Shown here piece by piece: positions 1-6,589 of a DNA stretch of 13,381 nucleotides (positions are counted from its first letter, which is position 1; every line of letters begins with the position of its first letter). The stretch is from assembly GCA_964544635.1 (NCBI GenBank), contig CAZJCK010000077.1:1-13381 (forward strand), given 5' to 3'. Source of the stretch: CAZJCK01 sp964544635. Lineage in GTDB: Bacteria > Zixibacteria > MSB-5A5 > GN15 > FEB-12. The notes under the pieces are model-generated. The model did not search any database and was not told where the DNA came from. It saw only the letters and a program-made list of their open reading frames with translations. A program made the translations under genes and the position numbers.

Positions 1-1
1 G

Positions 2-52
2 GAGATTGTCGGGGCGGTAGAGGAGGTTGACAAAGATAGGATAAGAGAATAA
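2..52 (+). CDS. Possible C-terminal end of a plus-strand gene (partial)
   Basis: Of the three plus-strand frames entering the window, only this one stays open; it reads 16 codons rich in Glu, Asp, Val and Arg (EIVGAVEEVDKDRIRE) and stops at TAA. The composition looks like the charged helical end of a soluble protein, but 16 residues cannot identify a family. It would converge on the phosphoesterase gene, leaving about 60 bases between the stops that include a small CCCCTG/CAGGGG hairpin (60-77) without a T-run. The open frame could be chance. Confidence 0.3.
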   Translation, partial: EIVGAVEEVDKDRIRE

Positions 53-111
53 TGGGTCCCCCCTGAGCTCACAGGGGTGTGGGCGCGGGGGTGACGTTTG
101 AGAGGTGCGCC

Positions 112-888
112 TCAATACCGTCCCTTTCGGCGTTCCTTGGACGGCAGGATCTCCAAACAGGTCGTCCACCAGCCGGTGCGTATCGTCTCGATAAACTCCG
201 CCGGCAGTTTCTCAGCTTCCATCTCGCGCGCCAGGGCTTCGTGATCGTACGCCAGCGGCACGAACGCAACAGGATCATCCGACGACAGGTCCAGTATCGT
301 GTACCAGACATGCGTCGCACCGTCGTTGGCCGGACGTCCGATACACCCCACATTCACAAACCAGCGACCATGCGACAACTCGCGCTTCCAGTGAATACCG
401 GTATGCGTGGCGCAAATGATGTCGGCGTCATTCTGAGCGCAGAACTGCTCCAGCAGATGCGTCGGTGACCCCGACTCCCACAAGAACTCGTTCATACGTC
501 GTGGCGAACCGTGACACAACAACACCTTCGTACCGTCAACTTCCAACCTGAGGCTGCCCGGCAGGGTGCGCAGCCAGGCCTTGTTCTCATCCGATGTGTT
601 GGCGAGCGTGTACCTGTACGACAACATTGCAAAGTGATTGTCGCGCGGATCGGTGTAACCGCACTGGCAGTCTTCTTTGTCGTTGCCGACCGAATCATCG
701 TAGTTGCCGCGAATGCACGACACACCATACTTTTTGAGGATCGGAAACACCTTGTCCGGATGCGGCCCGAACGCTCCGAGATCACCGAGGCAGTAAAGTT
801 TCTCGCAACCGCGCGACAGGGCGTCGCGGCAGGCTGCTTCAAGTGCGAGGTAGTTGTTGTAAATGCCGCCGATCAGTCCGAGTTTCAT
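112..888 (-). CDS. Calcineurin-like metallophosphoesterase-fold protein with degenerate first metal motif
   Basis: The 258-residue protein has the layout of the YfcE/Metallophos_2 class: a first beta-strand motif, GDLGAFG (35-41), RGNYDD (60-65, the GNHD position), CHGSP (125-129), THTGIH (161-166) and VNVGCIGRP (179-187, the usual VNPGSVGxP). Such proteins normally bind two metal ions and hydrolyse phosphoesters in the cytoplasm. The first motif is IGGIYNN (6-12) where the family has SDIHGN, so the Asp and His metal ligands are Gly8 and Tyr10. The later ligand positions largely remain, so the fold is clear but two-metal catalysis is doubtful. I start at the ATG 2 bases after the fusion gene's stop; an upstream extension would lie inside that gene. 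The spacing implies translational coupling and a shared transcript. An insert around 72-84 (DCQCGYTDPRDNH) is distinctive. Substrate unknown. Confidence 0.85.
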   Translation of the reverse strand: MKLGLIGGIYNNYLALEAACRDALSRGCEKLYCLGDLGAFGPHPDKVFPILKKYGVSCIRGNYDDSVGNDKEDCQCGYTDPRDNHFAMLSYRYTLANTSDENKAWLRTLPGSLRLEVDGTKVLLCHGSPRRMNEFLWESGSPTHLLEQFCAQNDADIICATHTGIHWKRELSHGRWFVNVGCIGRPANDGATHVWYTILDLSSDDPVAFVPLAYDHEALAREMEAEKLPAEFIETIRTGWWTTCLEILPSKERRKGRY

Positions 889-890
889 GC

Positions 891-3035
891 TCACGGTTCG
901 CTCTTGCCACCCGACGAGAAGTTCGAACAGATGGCGCCGGAAATGTAGCAAGTGTAACAGGCGGGGTGGCGCAACTCATACTCGCCGGTTGTCTCCCCAA
1001 TCGTCTTTCCCATCCGGGCGTCGGGGAAATCGATCAGGATCGGACAGACATACACACCATCGTGCGCTACCAGCCGACTGTGATTGCAGATGAGCTGGCT
1101 TTCGTCGAAGCCGTTCATCATATCGGCAGTAACGAGCGCCGCATCACCGTCGCCCAGGTGATTGCGCTTGTACGCCCCCAGGTCGAGGGCCGGCATGATT
1201 TTGAGCCGAGGGTTGGCGTAGCCGTAAGATTCCAGCATATTGGTGAATTCCCTGAGGACTCCCGGATGATCTTCTTCCTTCCATGTCTGCACCGCCGTGA
1301 TAATCGGCGCCAGCCCGACCGTTACTAAACGGCGCACTCCTTTGATGGCTCGGTCGAAGTTTCCTTTTCCGCGCAGGCGATCATTCGACCGCGCGTCGAA
1401 TCCATCGAGCGACACTCGGATCTCAAGCGAGTACATGGAGTTGGCATCCAGCTCGGCAAGTCTGGTCGCACGTCGTTCGGAGATAATAGTTCCGTTGGTC
1501 AGTACGCTCGCCGGCCCGATCTTTAGCGCCGCTTGAAGGATCTCGAAGATCTCCTCATTCAAGAACGGCTCACCGCCGGTGAAATAGAACTCTTTGACGC
1601 CCATCTCGCGTGCTTCATCGAGGTACGGACGGATCTGCTCGAGGGTCATCATCTTAAACTTGTCGTTATCGGGCGAGCAGGAGATAAAACAGTGATCGCA
1701 ATGCAGGTTACAGATCGTGCCGCCAACCTGGAACCAGAGATTGTCCAGAGAATCGAGTTTGACCCTGGCCAGCGACGGCGCTGCTTTGGTGGTCGACTCC
1801 TCGCGCTCGTACAGGTTCAGCTGTGGGTCGCCGGTGATCTGCCTGAATACCGACTGGATCTGATCGTGCCCCTTGTTGATCAGGAAATTGGTGGTGCGAC
1901 CATAGCTCTTGGCGCCGAGAATATAGAAATTCGGTTCCGGGTTGTTGTAGAGATCATCCGACGGCGCCTCGCTGCTGTCGGACAGGCAGTCGGCCGCCGC
2001 ACCGCTGGAGAGCAGGTGCGCGGCATACTTCATCGGCCCGAACGAGGCATAGCATTCGTGTACCTGCAGCTGCTCGTACAATGAACGATCGGGCGAATAG
2101 CCGAGCATGGCGAAGATATGGTCAACCGCCACCGTTTCGACGGCACCATCGCTACGCTGCAGCTCCACATTCAAGTTGGTCGAATCGCCGTCATGGATTG
2201 CCCGCACCCGCATACCACCGCGGTGGATGATATGTTCCGGTTGTGTCGTGGCCAACTGGTTGGCACGGTCGGTCATCCTTCTGCGCTCGGGCAGCGGGTC
2301 GTTGTCGACCGCCGTCACCGGCGGTGAGTCGTTTTTGGAAGTCACCCACATGGCCTCGACATCGAGGCCGTCCTTCGCGGCATCATCCACCAGGTTAACG
2401 ATCGTACAGGCCGAGTGCCCGGCCCCGACTATCATCAGCCTGCGTCCATGCGACCTAACAAAGGCGTCGTCGATCTGCTTCAGGTGATAACTGATGTGCG
2501 CCGCATGCGACCGTTCCCCCAGCGCCTCGGCGCCGCCCGGCCCCAGATGATTGGGGTGGCCGTGCACACCCGAAGCATCGATCACCCGGTGCGCCCTCAG
2601 GTAAGCCTCGCCGTCGGGCGTCGAGGCGTGCATCAAAAACGGCGTGTCGGCGCGTTTTGGGTCGCCGATCAGTTCGTTCTTCAATAGACCGTCGCGACTG
2701 ACCGTGTTGACCGTCACGCCGGTCCTCAGCCGCGGCGCGATTCGGCTGTCGGCGGCAAGCCTGTCGAGGTAGGCAATCTTCATCTCCCGGCCGGTTGGAT
2801 AATGGCCGTTGACATTGCCGCCCAGCGTCTTCCGGGCCAGCGGCGACAGATTCATACTGACCGTTGAGAACATGGTCAAAAATCCCCACTGCTGCATGGT
2901 GGCGCCGGGCTGGTCCTTTTCGAGCAGAATAAAGTCGAGGTTGCAGGCAGCAGCATACAGCGCGCTTTCCAGGCCGATCGGCCCGGCGCCGATAATTGCC
3001 AGGTCATAGGTGTGATATGAATCGAGTGTGGGCAT
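891..3035 (-). CDS. Fusion of FAD/NAD(P)-dependent oxidoreductase and radical SAM/SPASM-like enzyme
   Basis: This 714-residue protein joins two enzymes. Residues 10-400 form a two-dinucleotide-binding flavoprotein: GAGPIG (16-21) for FAD, GAGHSA (204-209) for NAD(P)H, and LGYSPD (311-316) near the second FAD contact. There is no CxxC redox pair, so it resembles YpdA-type or FMO-like oxidoreductases more than thioredoxin reductase. Residues 430-640 are a radical SAM domain with the CxxxCxxC cluster motif (C442, C446, C449), GGEP (487-490), TNGT (513-516) and RVSLDGF (540-546). A Cys-rich tail (C650, C664, C693, C696, C703) looks like a SPASM/twitch auxiliary Fe-S region. Flavoprotein and radical SAM in one chain suggests on-board electron supply to the cluster, or two steps of one modification pathway; both are inference. 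It starts at ATG with GGGAG about 8 bases upstream and ends 2 bases before the phosphoesterase start. Substrate not recognisable. Confidence 0.9.
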   Translation of the reverse strand: MPTLDSYHTYDLAIIGAGPIGLESALYAAACNLDFILLEKDQPGATMQQWGFLTMFSTVSMNLSPLARKTLGGNVNGHYPTGREMKIAYLDRLAADSRIAPRLRTGVTVNTVSRDGLLKNELIGDPKRADTPFLMHASTPDGEAYLRAHRVIDASGVHGHPNHLGPGGAEALGERSHAAHISYHLKQIDDAFVRSHGRRLMIVGAGHSACTIVNLVDDAAKDGLDVEAMWVTSKNDSPPVTAVDNDPLPERRRMTDRANQLATTQPEHIIHRGGMRVRAIHDGDSTNLNVELQRSDGAVETVAVDHIFAMLGYSPDRSLYEQLQVHECYASFGPMKYAAHLLSSGAAADCLSDSSEAPSDDLYNNPEPNFYILGAKSYGRTTNFLINKGHDQIQSVFRQITGDPQLNLYEREESTTKAAPSLARVKLDSLDNLWFQVGGTICNLHCDHCFISCSPDNDKFKMMTLEQIRPYLDEAREMGVKEFYFTGGEPFLNEEIFEILQAALKIGPASVLTNGTIISERRATRLAELDANSMYSLEIRVSLDGFDARSNDRLRGKGNFDRAIKGVRRLVTVGLAPIITAVQTWKEEDHPGVLREFTNMLESYGYANPRLKIMPALDLGAYKRNHLGDGDAALVTADMMNGFDESQLICNHSRLVAHDGVYVCPILIDFPDARMGKTIGETTGEYELRHPACYTCYISGAICSNFSSGGKSEP

Positions 3036-3066
3036 TCGAGATCTCCCGGATCTCCGGTTTTTTGTT

Positions 3067-3072
3067 TTTATA
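3067..3072 (-). promoter_or_regulatory. Candidate -10 box for the fusion/phosphoesterase operon
   Basis: On the minus strand TATAAA lies about 30 bases upstream of the fusion gene's ATG. No convincing -35 box sits 16-18 bases further upstream, so the call rests on the -10 match and position only. The leader between them contains GAGATC/GATCTC (about 3040-3056), a six-base inverted repeat around the ribosome-binding region that could fold in the mRNA. Confidence 0.25.
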
Positions 3073-3162
3073 GACGGTCGAGAATTGAATCCGTTACAGA
3101 CCGCCTCTACACACCGCCTCGCCCTAGTAACAATGTAGCGGCCATGGAGTGCCGATTTGATT

Positions 3163-3193
3163 AAAAAAACGGCCCGCTCATACGAGCAGGCCG
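3163..3193 (-). terminator. Rho-independent terminator downstream of rex
   Basis: Read on the minus strand, CGGCCTGCTC and GAGCGGGCCG form a 10-bp stem (one T-G wobble) around the loop GTAT, followed directly by seven T residues. It lies about 100 bases past the rex stop and upstream of the fusion operon, so rex and the fusion operon should be separate transcripts. Confidence 0.88.
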
Positions 3194-3291
3194 TCCGTCT
3201 TGATGCGAAAGACGCTTAAAAGAGGTTCCCCTCATCTTCCATGAAGAGAAGGGCTTGTACGCGGTTGCTTCCATTGCGGCGCAACCTCTAT

Positions 3292-3960
3292 CTATTTAAC
3301 CTTCTTCGGGGTGTGATTGTTCACCATTGCGAACGACAAGTACTCCAGCTCCATCGACATATTCTCGTTCCGCAAATAGACTTCGGGGGGCACGCGCAAG
3401 TTGACGGGAGCAAAGTTGAGAATCGCCTTCACGCCGGCCGCCACCACATCGTCGGTCACATACTGGGCCACCGTCGCCGGCACTGCCAGGACCACGATCT
3501 CGATCCCTTCCTGCCGAATCTCGTCGGCGAGGTTGGCGATGTCGGAGACGACAATCCCCTTGTGGTTGGAGCCAATCTTGCGCTGGTCGTTGTCGAACAG
3601 TTTCACGATCTGAAATCCCTGGCGCTGGAATTCCTTGTACGATACCAGCGCCGAGCCGATATTCCCCACCCCGATCAGGGCCACTTTCCAGTTGCGATCC
3701 AGACCCAGGATGGAGCCGATCCGAGCCTTCAGCTCGCCGACCGGATAGCCCAGTCCGCGAGTACCGAAAGATCCGAAAAACGACAGATCTTTACGTACCT
3801 GCGCCGGGGTCAGCTTCTCGCGCTTGGCCAACTCCTTCGACGACACTGTTTCGTACCCTTCCTTTTCCAGCAGTGACAGGGCGCGAAAATAGAGTGACAG
3901 GCGATGAATGGTTGACTCTGATATGCGTTTCTTTAGCACCGGGCTGCTGGTCCCATTCAT
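3292..3960 (-). CDS. rex: Redox-sensing transcriptional repressor Rex
   Basis: The 222-residue protein has the full Rex layout: an N-terminal winged helix (about 10-80) with the hallmark KDLSFFGSFGTRGLGYP (57-73), then a Rossmann domain with GVGNIG (97-102) that senses the NADH/NAD+ ratio, and FAPVNL (183-188). Known Rex proteins bind DNA when NADH is low and release it when NADH rises, controlling fermentation and respiration genes. I start at the ATG at 3960, which has GGAAGG six bases upstream. A longer reading from 3996 would place its start codon inside a Rex operator and has only a weak ribosome-binding site. Length matches the family (about 210-220). The operator in its own promoter implies autorepression. 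Downstream is a clear terminator; upstream, on the same strand, is alr. Confidence 0.97.
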   Translation of the reverse strand: MNGTSSPVLKKRISESTIHRLSLYFRALSLLEKEGYETVSSKELAKREKLTPAQVRKDLSFFGSFGTRGLGYPVGELKARIGSILGLDRNWKVALIGVGNIGSALVSYKEFQRQGFQIVKLFDNDQRKIGSNHKGIVVSDIANLADEIRQEGIEIVVLAVPATVAQYVTDDVVAAGVKAILNFAPVNLRVPPEVYLRNENMSMELEYLSFAMVNNHTPKKVK

Positions 3961-3994
3961 GACGAACCTTCCATTAGGGTGGGTTACCGCACTC

Positions 3995-4012
3995 ATGTGA
4001 AATGCTTCACAA
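3995..4012. promoter_or_regulatory. Rex operator (autoregulatory)
   Basis: Minus strand TTGTGAAGCATTTCACAT matches the established Rex consensus TTGTGAA-N4-TTCACAA at 13 of 14 defined positions. It begins 1 base after the predicted -10 box and covers the expected transcription start of rex, an ideal place to block RNA polymerase. Autoregulation of rex is common in other bacteria; binding here is inferred from the sequence. Confidence 0.88.
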
Positions 4013-4013
4013 G

Positions 4014-4042
4014 AAAGTACAAGAGCGCTAAAATGCTGTCAA
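4014..4042 (-). promoter_or_regulatory. rex promoter (-35 TTGACA, 17 bp, -10 TACTTT)
   Basis: Minus strand shows a perfect -35 box TTGACA (4037-4042), a 17-base spacer and TACTTT (4014-4019). The -10 is a poor match to TATAAT (3 of 6), but the spacing and the adjoining Rex operator support it. The predicted start near 4007 gives a leader of about 45 bases to the ATG at 3960. Confidence 0.65.
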
Positions 4043-4071
4043 GAAAAATGTCTATACCATTGGAAAAATTA

Positions 4072-4103
4072 CGATAAACCATATGCTGTTTGTCGGTTTA
4101 TCG
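4072..4103 (-). terminator. Inverted repeat between alr and rex, possible weak alr terminator
   Basis: CGATAAACC and GGTTTATCG form a perfect 9-bp inverted repeat around a 14-base spacer. On the minus strand the right arm is followed by TAATTTTT, so it could end alr transcription before the rex promoter. The stem is AT-rich and the loop long, so a protein-binding site upstream of the rex promoter is the alternative. Confidence 0.4.
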
Positions 4104-4150
4104 AGACAATACCTGAGCCAGCAATGGCTTAGCCTGAATTAAATAGCGCG

Positions 4151-5305
4151 CTATTTCACAATCAACCGTGGAAGATGGCCTCCCAGACGGGCCAGAATCT
4201 CATAATTAATTGTCCCGGCCCACCCCGCCAGTTGTTCGGCGGAGATGAATTCGCCGCCCGATGGCCCGATTAACACCGCCTCGCTGCCAATTTTCACCCC
4301 CTTGATATCAGTGATGTCTACCATGATCAGGTCCATGCAGACCCGTCCGCGCACCTGCGCCCGCTTGCCGTTGATCAGCACGTATGCCTGGTTCGACAGT
4401 GCCCGGCTGTAACCGTCCGCGTACCCAACCGGCAGCACTGCGAGCGTTGTCGGAGCCGTCGTTCGGTAGGTGCAGCCATAGCCGATGTAGGCATCGGCCG
4501 GCAGTTTTTTGATCTGCATCACCCGCGTCTTCCAGCTCAATACCGGCTTGAACAGCCGGTTCTCGCCGCCCATCAACCGATACGACAGGTATGTTTCTTT
4601 CGACGGCCAGTGGCCGTAGACCGCGATGCCCGGACGCACCAGGTCGAAATGGGTCTTGGAAAACAGGATGACCGCCGCGCTCGACGCCGTGTGCCGGATA
4701 TCCGGGCGCAGCTTGAGGCTGGCCAGCTTCCTGAGCATCCGGTCGAACCGATCGAGCTGATACTCGGCATACTCGTGATTGGTCGTGTCCTCGATATTGG
4801 CGAAGTGGGTGGCGGCGGCATACGGACGGACCAGTGAATCGTACTGCCGGTATACCTTTGCAAAGCTGTCGAATTCGTCCTCGGTAATTCCCTGGCGCCC
4901 GGTGCCGGTCTCCAGCTTGAGATGGGTGCGCAGCCGGATCTTGCGTTTGGCAGCGGCTTTGCCGACCGCTCGCAGGGCCGACTTATCGGAGATGAGCGGC
5001 TCGATATCAAGTTCGACCAGGTCGTTGGCGCGCTTGAGCGGGAACGGTCCGACCAGCAGGATGCGCCTGCGCCAGCCGGCGTCGCGGCAGGCCGACGCCT
5101 CGGCGAGGGAGTGGACGGTGACATAGGCGCAATCGTCGCGGTCCCGGATCACGTCGATCGTTTCCGCCAGGCCGTGACCGTACGCATTCGCCTTGACACA
5201 GACCGCCATATCGACACCACCGGCCAGTCGGGCCAGCGACGTAATATTGTGGTCGAGAGCCGAGCGTGACAGCTCGATCCAGGTTAACATTGAGGCGTTG
5301 TCCAT
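4151..5305 (-). CDS. alr: Alanine racemase (PLP-dependent)
   Basis: The enzyme interconverts L- and D-alanine for peptidoglycan precursors. The fold-type III PLP barrel has the lysine motif VKANAYGHG (Lys38 when counted from 5305), the phosphate- and substrate-site segments LETGTGRQG and LVRPGIAVYG, the catalytic tyrosine in IGYGCTY (Tyr276), GRVCMD in the C-terminal beta domain, and the typical ending TINYEILARLGGHLPR. At 384 residues it is close to the family's usual 360-390. The start is uncertain: ATG at 5305 has no clear Shine-Dalgarno site; ATG at 5290 is only three codons before the conserved W-x-E-L; a TTG at 5377 would add an odd basic, Pro-rich leader. A weak TTGGCC/TAGTAT pair just upstream would make the 5305 transcript nearly leaderless. 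The stop overlaps a 16-bp palindrome (4141-4156). It is divergent from the globin-like gene. Confidence 0.95.
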   Translation of the reverse strand: MDNASMLTWIELSRSALDHNITSLARLAGGVDMAVCVKANAYGHGLAETIDVIRDRDDCAYVTVHSLAEASACRDAGWRRRILLVGPFPLKRANDLVELDIEPLISDKSALRAVGKAAAKRKIRLRTHLKLETGTGRQGITEDEFDSFAKVYRQYDSLVRPYAAATHFANIEDTTNHEYAEYQLDRFDRMLRKLASLKLRPDIRHTASSAAVILFSKTHFDLVRPGIAVYGHWPSKETYLSYRLMGGENRLFKPVLSWKTRVMQIKKLPADAYIGYGCTYRTTAPTTLAVLPVGYADGYSRALSNQAYVLINGKRAQVRGRVCMDLIMVDITDIKGVKIGSEAVLIGPSGGEFISAEQLAGWAGTINYEILARLGGHLPRLIVK

Positions 5306-5478
5306 GTCGCTTATACTATGTGGCCGAATCGGTCGGGGCCAACAAAAACTGGTGTCGGCCAACTCGCTGCGGCGCAATTAAATCTTGTCTTAAAAGACTA
5401 CAGAACAGTACATTGCGGTCGATACATGAGATAACCCGGACAGCCACTGGACGGTTGCCGGTGCGAGGGAATTGCTGT

Positions 5479-5889
5479 ATGGATGTTGATGTTTCGCGTT
5501 TACGACAGACCTGGCGCATGGTGCTGCCCCAGCGCGACCAGTTCGCCGATCGTTTTATCGCACAACTGAAAGAAAAAGACGAACTGTTCACCGCCCTGGT
5601 CACCCGGACCGGCGAGGACAAGGCGCAGGAGATGTTCCTGCAAAGCGTGACCGCCGTGGTCAACGCCCTCGACGAAAGCGACGAACTGGAAACTGCTCTG
5701 TTCTCCGTCGGCGAACAACTCGGCAGCCTCGGCCTAAAAAACACCCATTTCCCGATGCTCAGAGAGACTTTCATCGCCACCGTCAAAGAGGTCGCCGGCG
5801 ATGGTTTCACCGATGACCTGGCGAAGGCCTGCGACGACGCCGTCGGCCGCTTCAAGAGCGTGGTCCACCGCGGCATCGTCGCCGCCTGA
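5479..5889 (+). CDS. Globin-fold protein apparently lacking heme ligands
   Basis: The 136-residue, all-helical sequence aligns by eye with the globin domain of bacterial flavohemoglobin (Hmp): W-R-M-V-L-P...FADRF (helices A-B), DELFTAL (C-D corner), DKAQEMFLQSVTAVV (helix E), VGEQLGSLGLKNTHFPMLRETFIATVKEV (helices F-G, about 76-104) and the closing helix ending FKSVV. In that alignment the proximal His F8 is Leu, Tyr B10 is Ile and Phe CD1 is Leu, while Gln E7 is kept. The only two His residues sit near the G helix start and the C-terminus. I infer a globin fold without ordinary heme binding, comparable in concept to the non-heme globin domain of stressosome RsbR proteins. ATG at 5479 follows GAGGG at a usable distance; a longer open frame from 5266 overlaps alr and is not needed. 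It converges with the ferritin-like gene, 17 bases between stops. Confidence 0.65.
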   Translation: MDVDVSRLRQTWRMVLPQRDQFADRFIAQLKEKDELFTALVTRTGEDKAQEMFLQSVTAVVNALDESDELETALFSVGEQLGSLGLKNTHFPMLRETFIATVKEVAGDGFTDDLAKACDDAVGRFKSVVHRGIVAA

Positions 5890-5906
5890 CCAAACCGGCT
5901 CGCGGT

Positions 5907-6392
5907 CTACTGGTATTCCTTCCGCATCTGCTCCACCAGATCCATATGCCCCTGCTCGAATTTGGCCAGTTCGCCGAAGATCTTCCTGGCTTCTGCTGAC
6001 TTTGTCCGATTTTCTTCGCGAGCGAACAGATCGTGGGCCTCTTCCTCGAGACGGTAGGCGATATCAAGAATTTCCTCGATCGACTGTGTCTGCTTGACCT
6101 CGTCGATCAATTCCTGATGCTCGGCGGTCATCTCCTCACCGATCTCCGGCAACCCCTCCTGCTTGAGAACGTCGGCGGTGGTGATCCACTTCTCGGATCG
6201 CACGAGCGAATCGTACTGACGTTCGAGAATCTGGAAGTGCTCTTTTTCTTCGTGGGCCAGACGCTTGAGGACATCGGCGATCTGCGCCGCCTCGTGTTTC
6301 CTGGCAGCTTCAGTATAAAACACATAGCTGGCCACTTCCGACTGAATACCGGCGGTAAGGGCCTGAAGGATATCGGGATGGACCGGAGTCAT
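5907..6392 (-). CDS. Ferritin-like diiron protein (rubrerythrin family, no rubredoxin domain)
   Basis: The 161-residue protein is a predicted four-helix bundle with the carboxylate/His pattern of rubrerythrins: Glu19 (QSEVASY), E49-x-x-H52 in HEEKEHF, a Glu in RLEEEAHDLF (about 116-118) and E146-x-x-H149 in KFEQGHMDL. Such proteins use a diiron centre to reduce peroxide or handle iron. No CxxC rubredoxin domain follows, so an electron donor would have to come from elsewhere. ATG at 6392 is chosen because GGAGGT lies 7 bases upstream, the strongest ribosome-binding site in the window; the longer reading from 6437 has none. A promoter and a perfect inverted repeat precede it, so expression is probably controlled, perhaps by oxidative stress. 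It is divergent from the unknown gene at 6590. Confidence 0.88.
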   Translation of the reverse strand: MTPVHPDILQALTAGIQSEVASYVFYTEAARKHEAAQIADVLKRLAHEEKEHFQILERQYDSLVRSEKWITTADVLKQEGLPEIGEEMTAEHQELIDEVKQTQSIEEILDIAYRLEEEAHDLFAREENRTKSAEARKIFGELAKFEQGHMDLVEQMRKEYQ

Positions 6393-6438
6393 GGGGCGTA
6401 CCTCCACACAATAGAGTAAACCGTTGTTACCTTGCATA

Positions 6439-6458
6439 CCTGTCGCCGGGGCGACAGG
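6439..6458. promoter_or_regulatory. 20-bp perfect inverted repeat, candidate operator of the ferritin-like gene
   Basis: CCTGTCGCC-GG-GGCGACAGG is a perfect 9-2-9 inverted repeat. It lies 3 bases past the predicted -10 box of the minus-strand promoter and covers the expected transcription start, with 46 bases left to the ATG. The position mirrors the Rex operator at rex. It does not match the Rex consensus, and I do not recognise the regulator. A hairpin at the mRNA 5' end is the alternative. Confidence 0.55.
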
Positions 6459-6461
6459 GCA

Positions 6462-6489
6462 AAAGTAGCCGATTCGGCAGCGTTGTCAA
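6462..6489 (-). promoter_or_regulatory. Promoter of the ferritin-like gene (TTGACA, 16 bp, TACTTT)
   Basis: Minus strand TTGACA (6484-6489), a 16-base spacer and TACTTT (6462-6467). The -35 is perfect, and the same -10 variant appears at rex. The predicted start is near 6455, inside the inverted repeat. Confidence 0.55.
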
Positions 6490-6510
6490 GAAATTGCGGT
6501 ACGCCATAGT
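6483..6510 (+). promoter_or_regulatory. Candidate divergent promoter of the unknown gene (TTGTCA, 16 bp, CATAGT)
   Basis: Plus strand TTGTCA (6483-6488), a 16-base spacer and CATAGT (6505-6510). Its -35 overlaps the -35 of the minus-strand promoter by five bases, so the two polymerases would compete. It leaves a leader of about 72 bases before the ATG at 6590. Confidence 0.4.
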
Positions 6511-6589
6511 CGACTTCAGCATCCATGCCAACCTGCCGATACCGGATACAGGAAGAATTCACGCGTTACACAAAGATGACGAGGCGGAC

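Noticed and set aside
60..77. CCCCTG/CAGGGG hairpin as a terminator between convergent genes
   Set aside because: Neither side is followed by a T-run and the stem is only six bases.
3216..3284. Minus-strand 22-codon frame after rex reading to ...QALLFMEDEGNLF
   Set aside because: The end looks protein-like, but the only start (TTG) has GAGG directly adjacent with no spacer, and the frame lies between rex and its terminator. Too short to support.
3961..3996. Twelve-residue N-terminal extension of Rex
   Set aside because: Its ATG falls inside the Rex operator and near the predicted transcription start; the ATG at 3960 has a better ribosome-binding site and fits the family length.
4113..4132. 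Eight-base stem with a GCAA loop downstream of alr
   Set aside because: No T-run follows on either strand; the inverted repeat at 4072-4103 is a better terminator candidate.
5306..5377. Extension of alanine racemase from a TTG codon
   Set aside because: The added basic, Pro/Trp-containing segment is unlike Alr N-termini, has no ribosome-binding site, and would cover the likely promoter.
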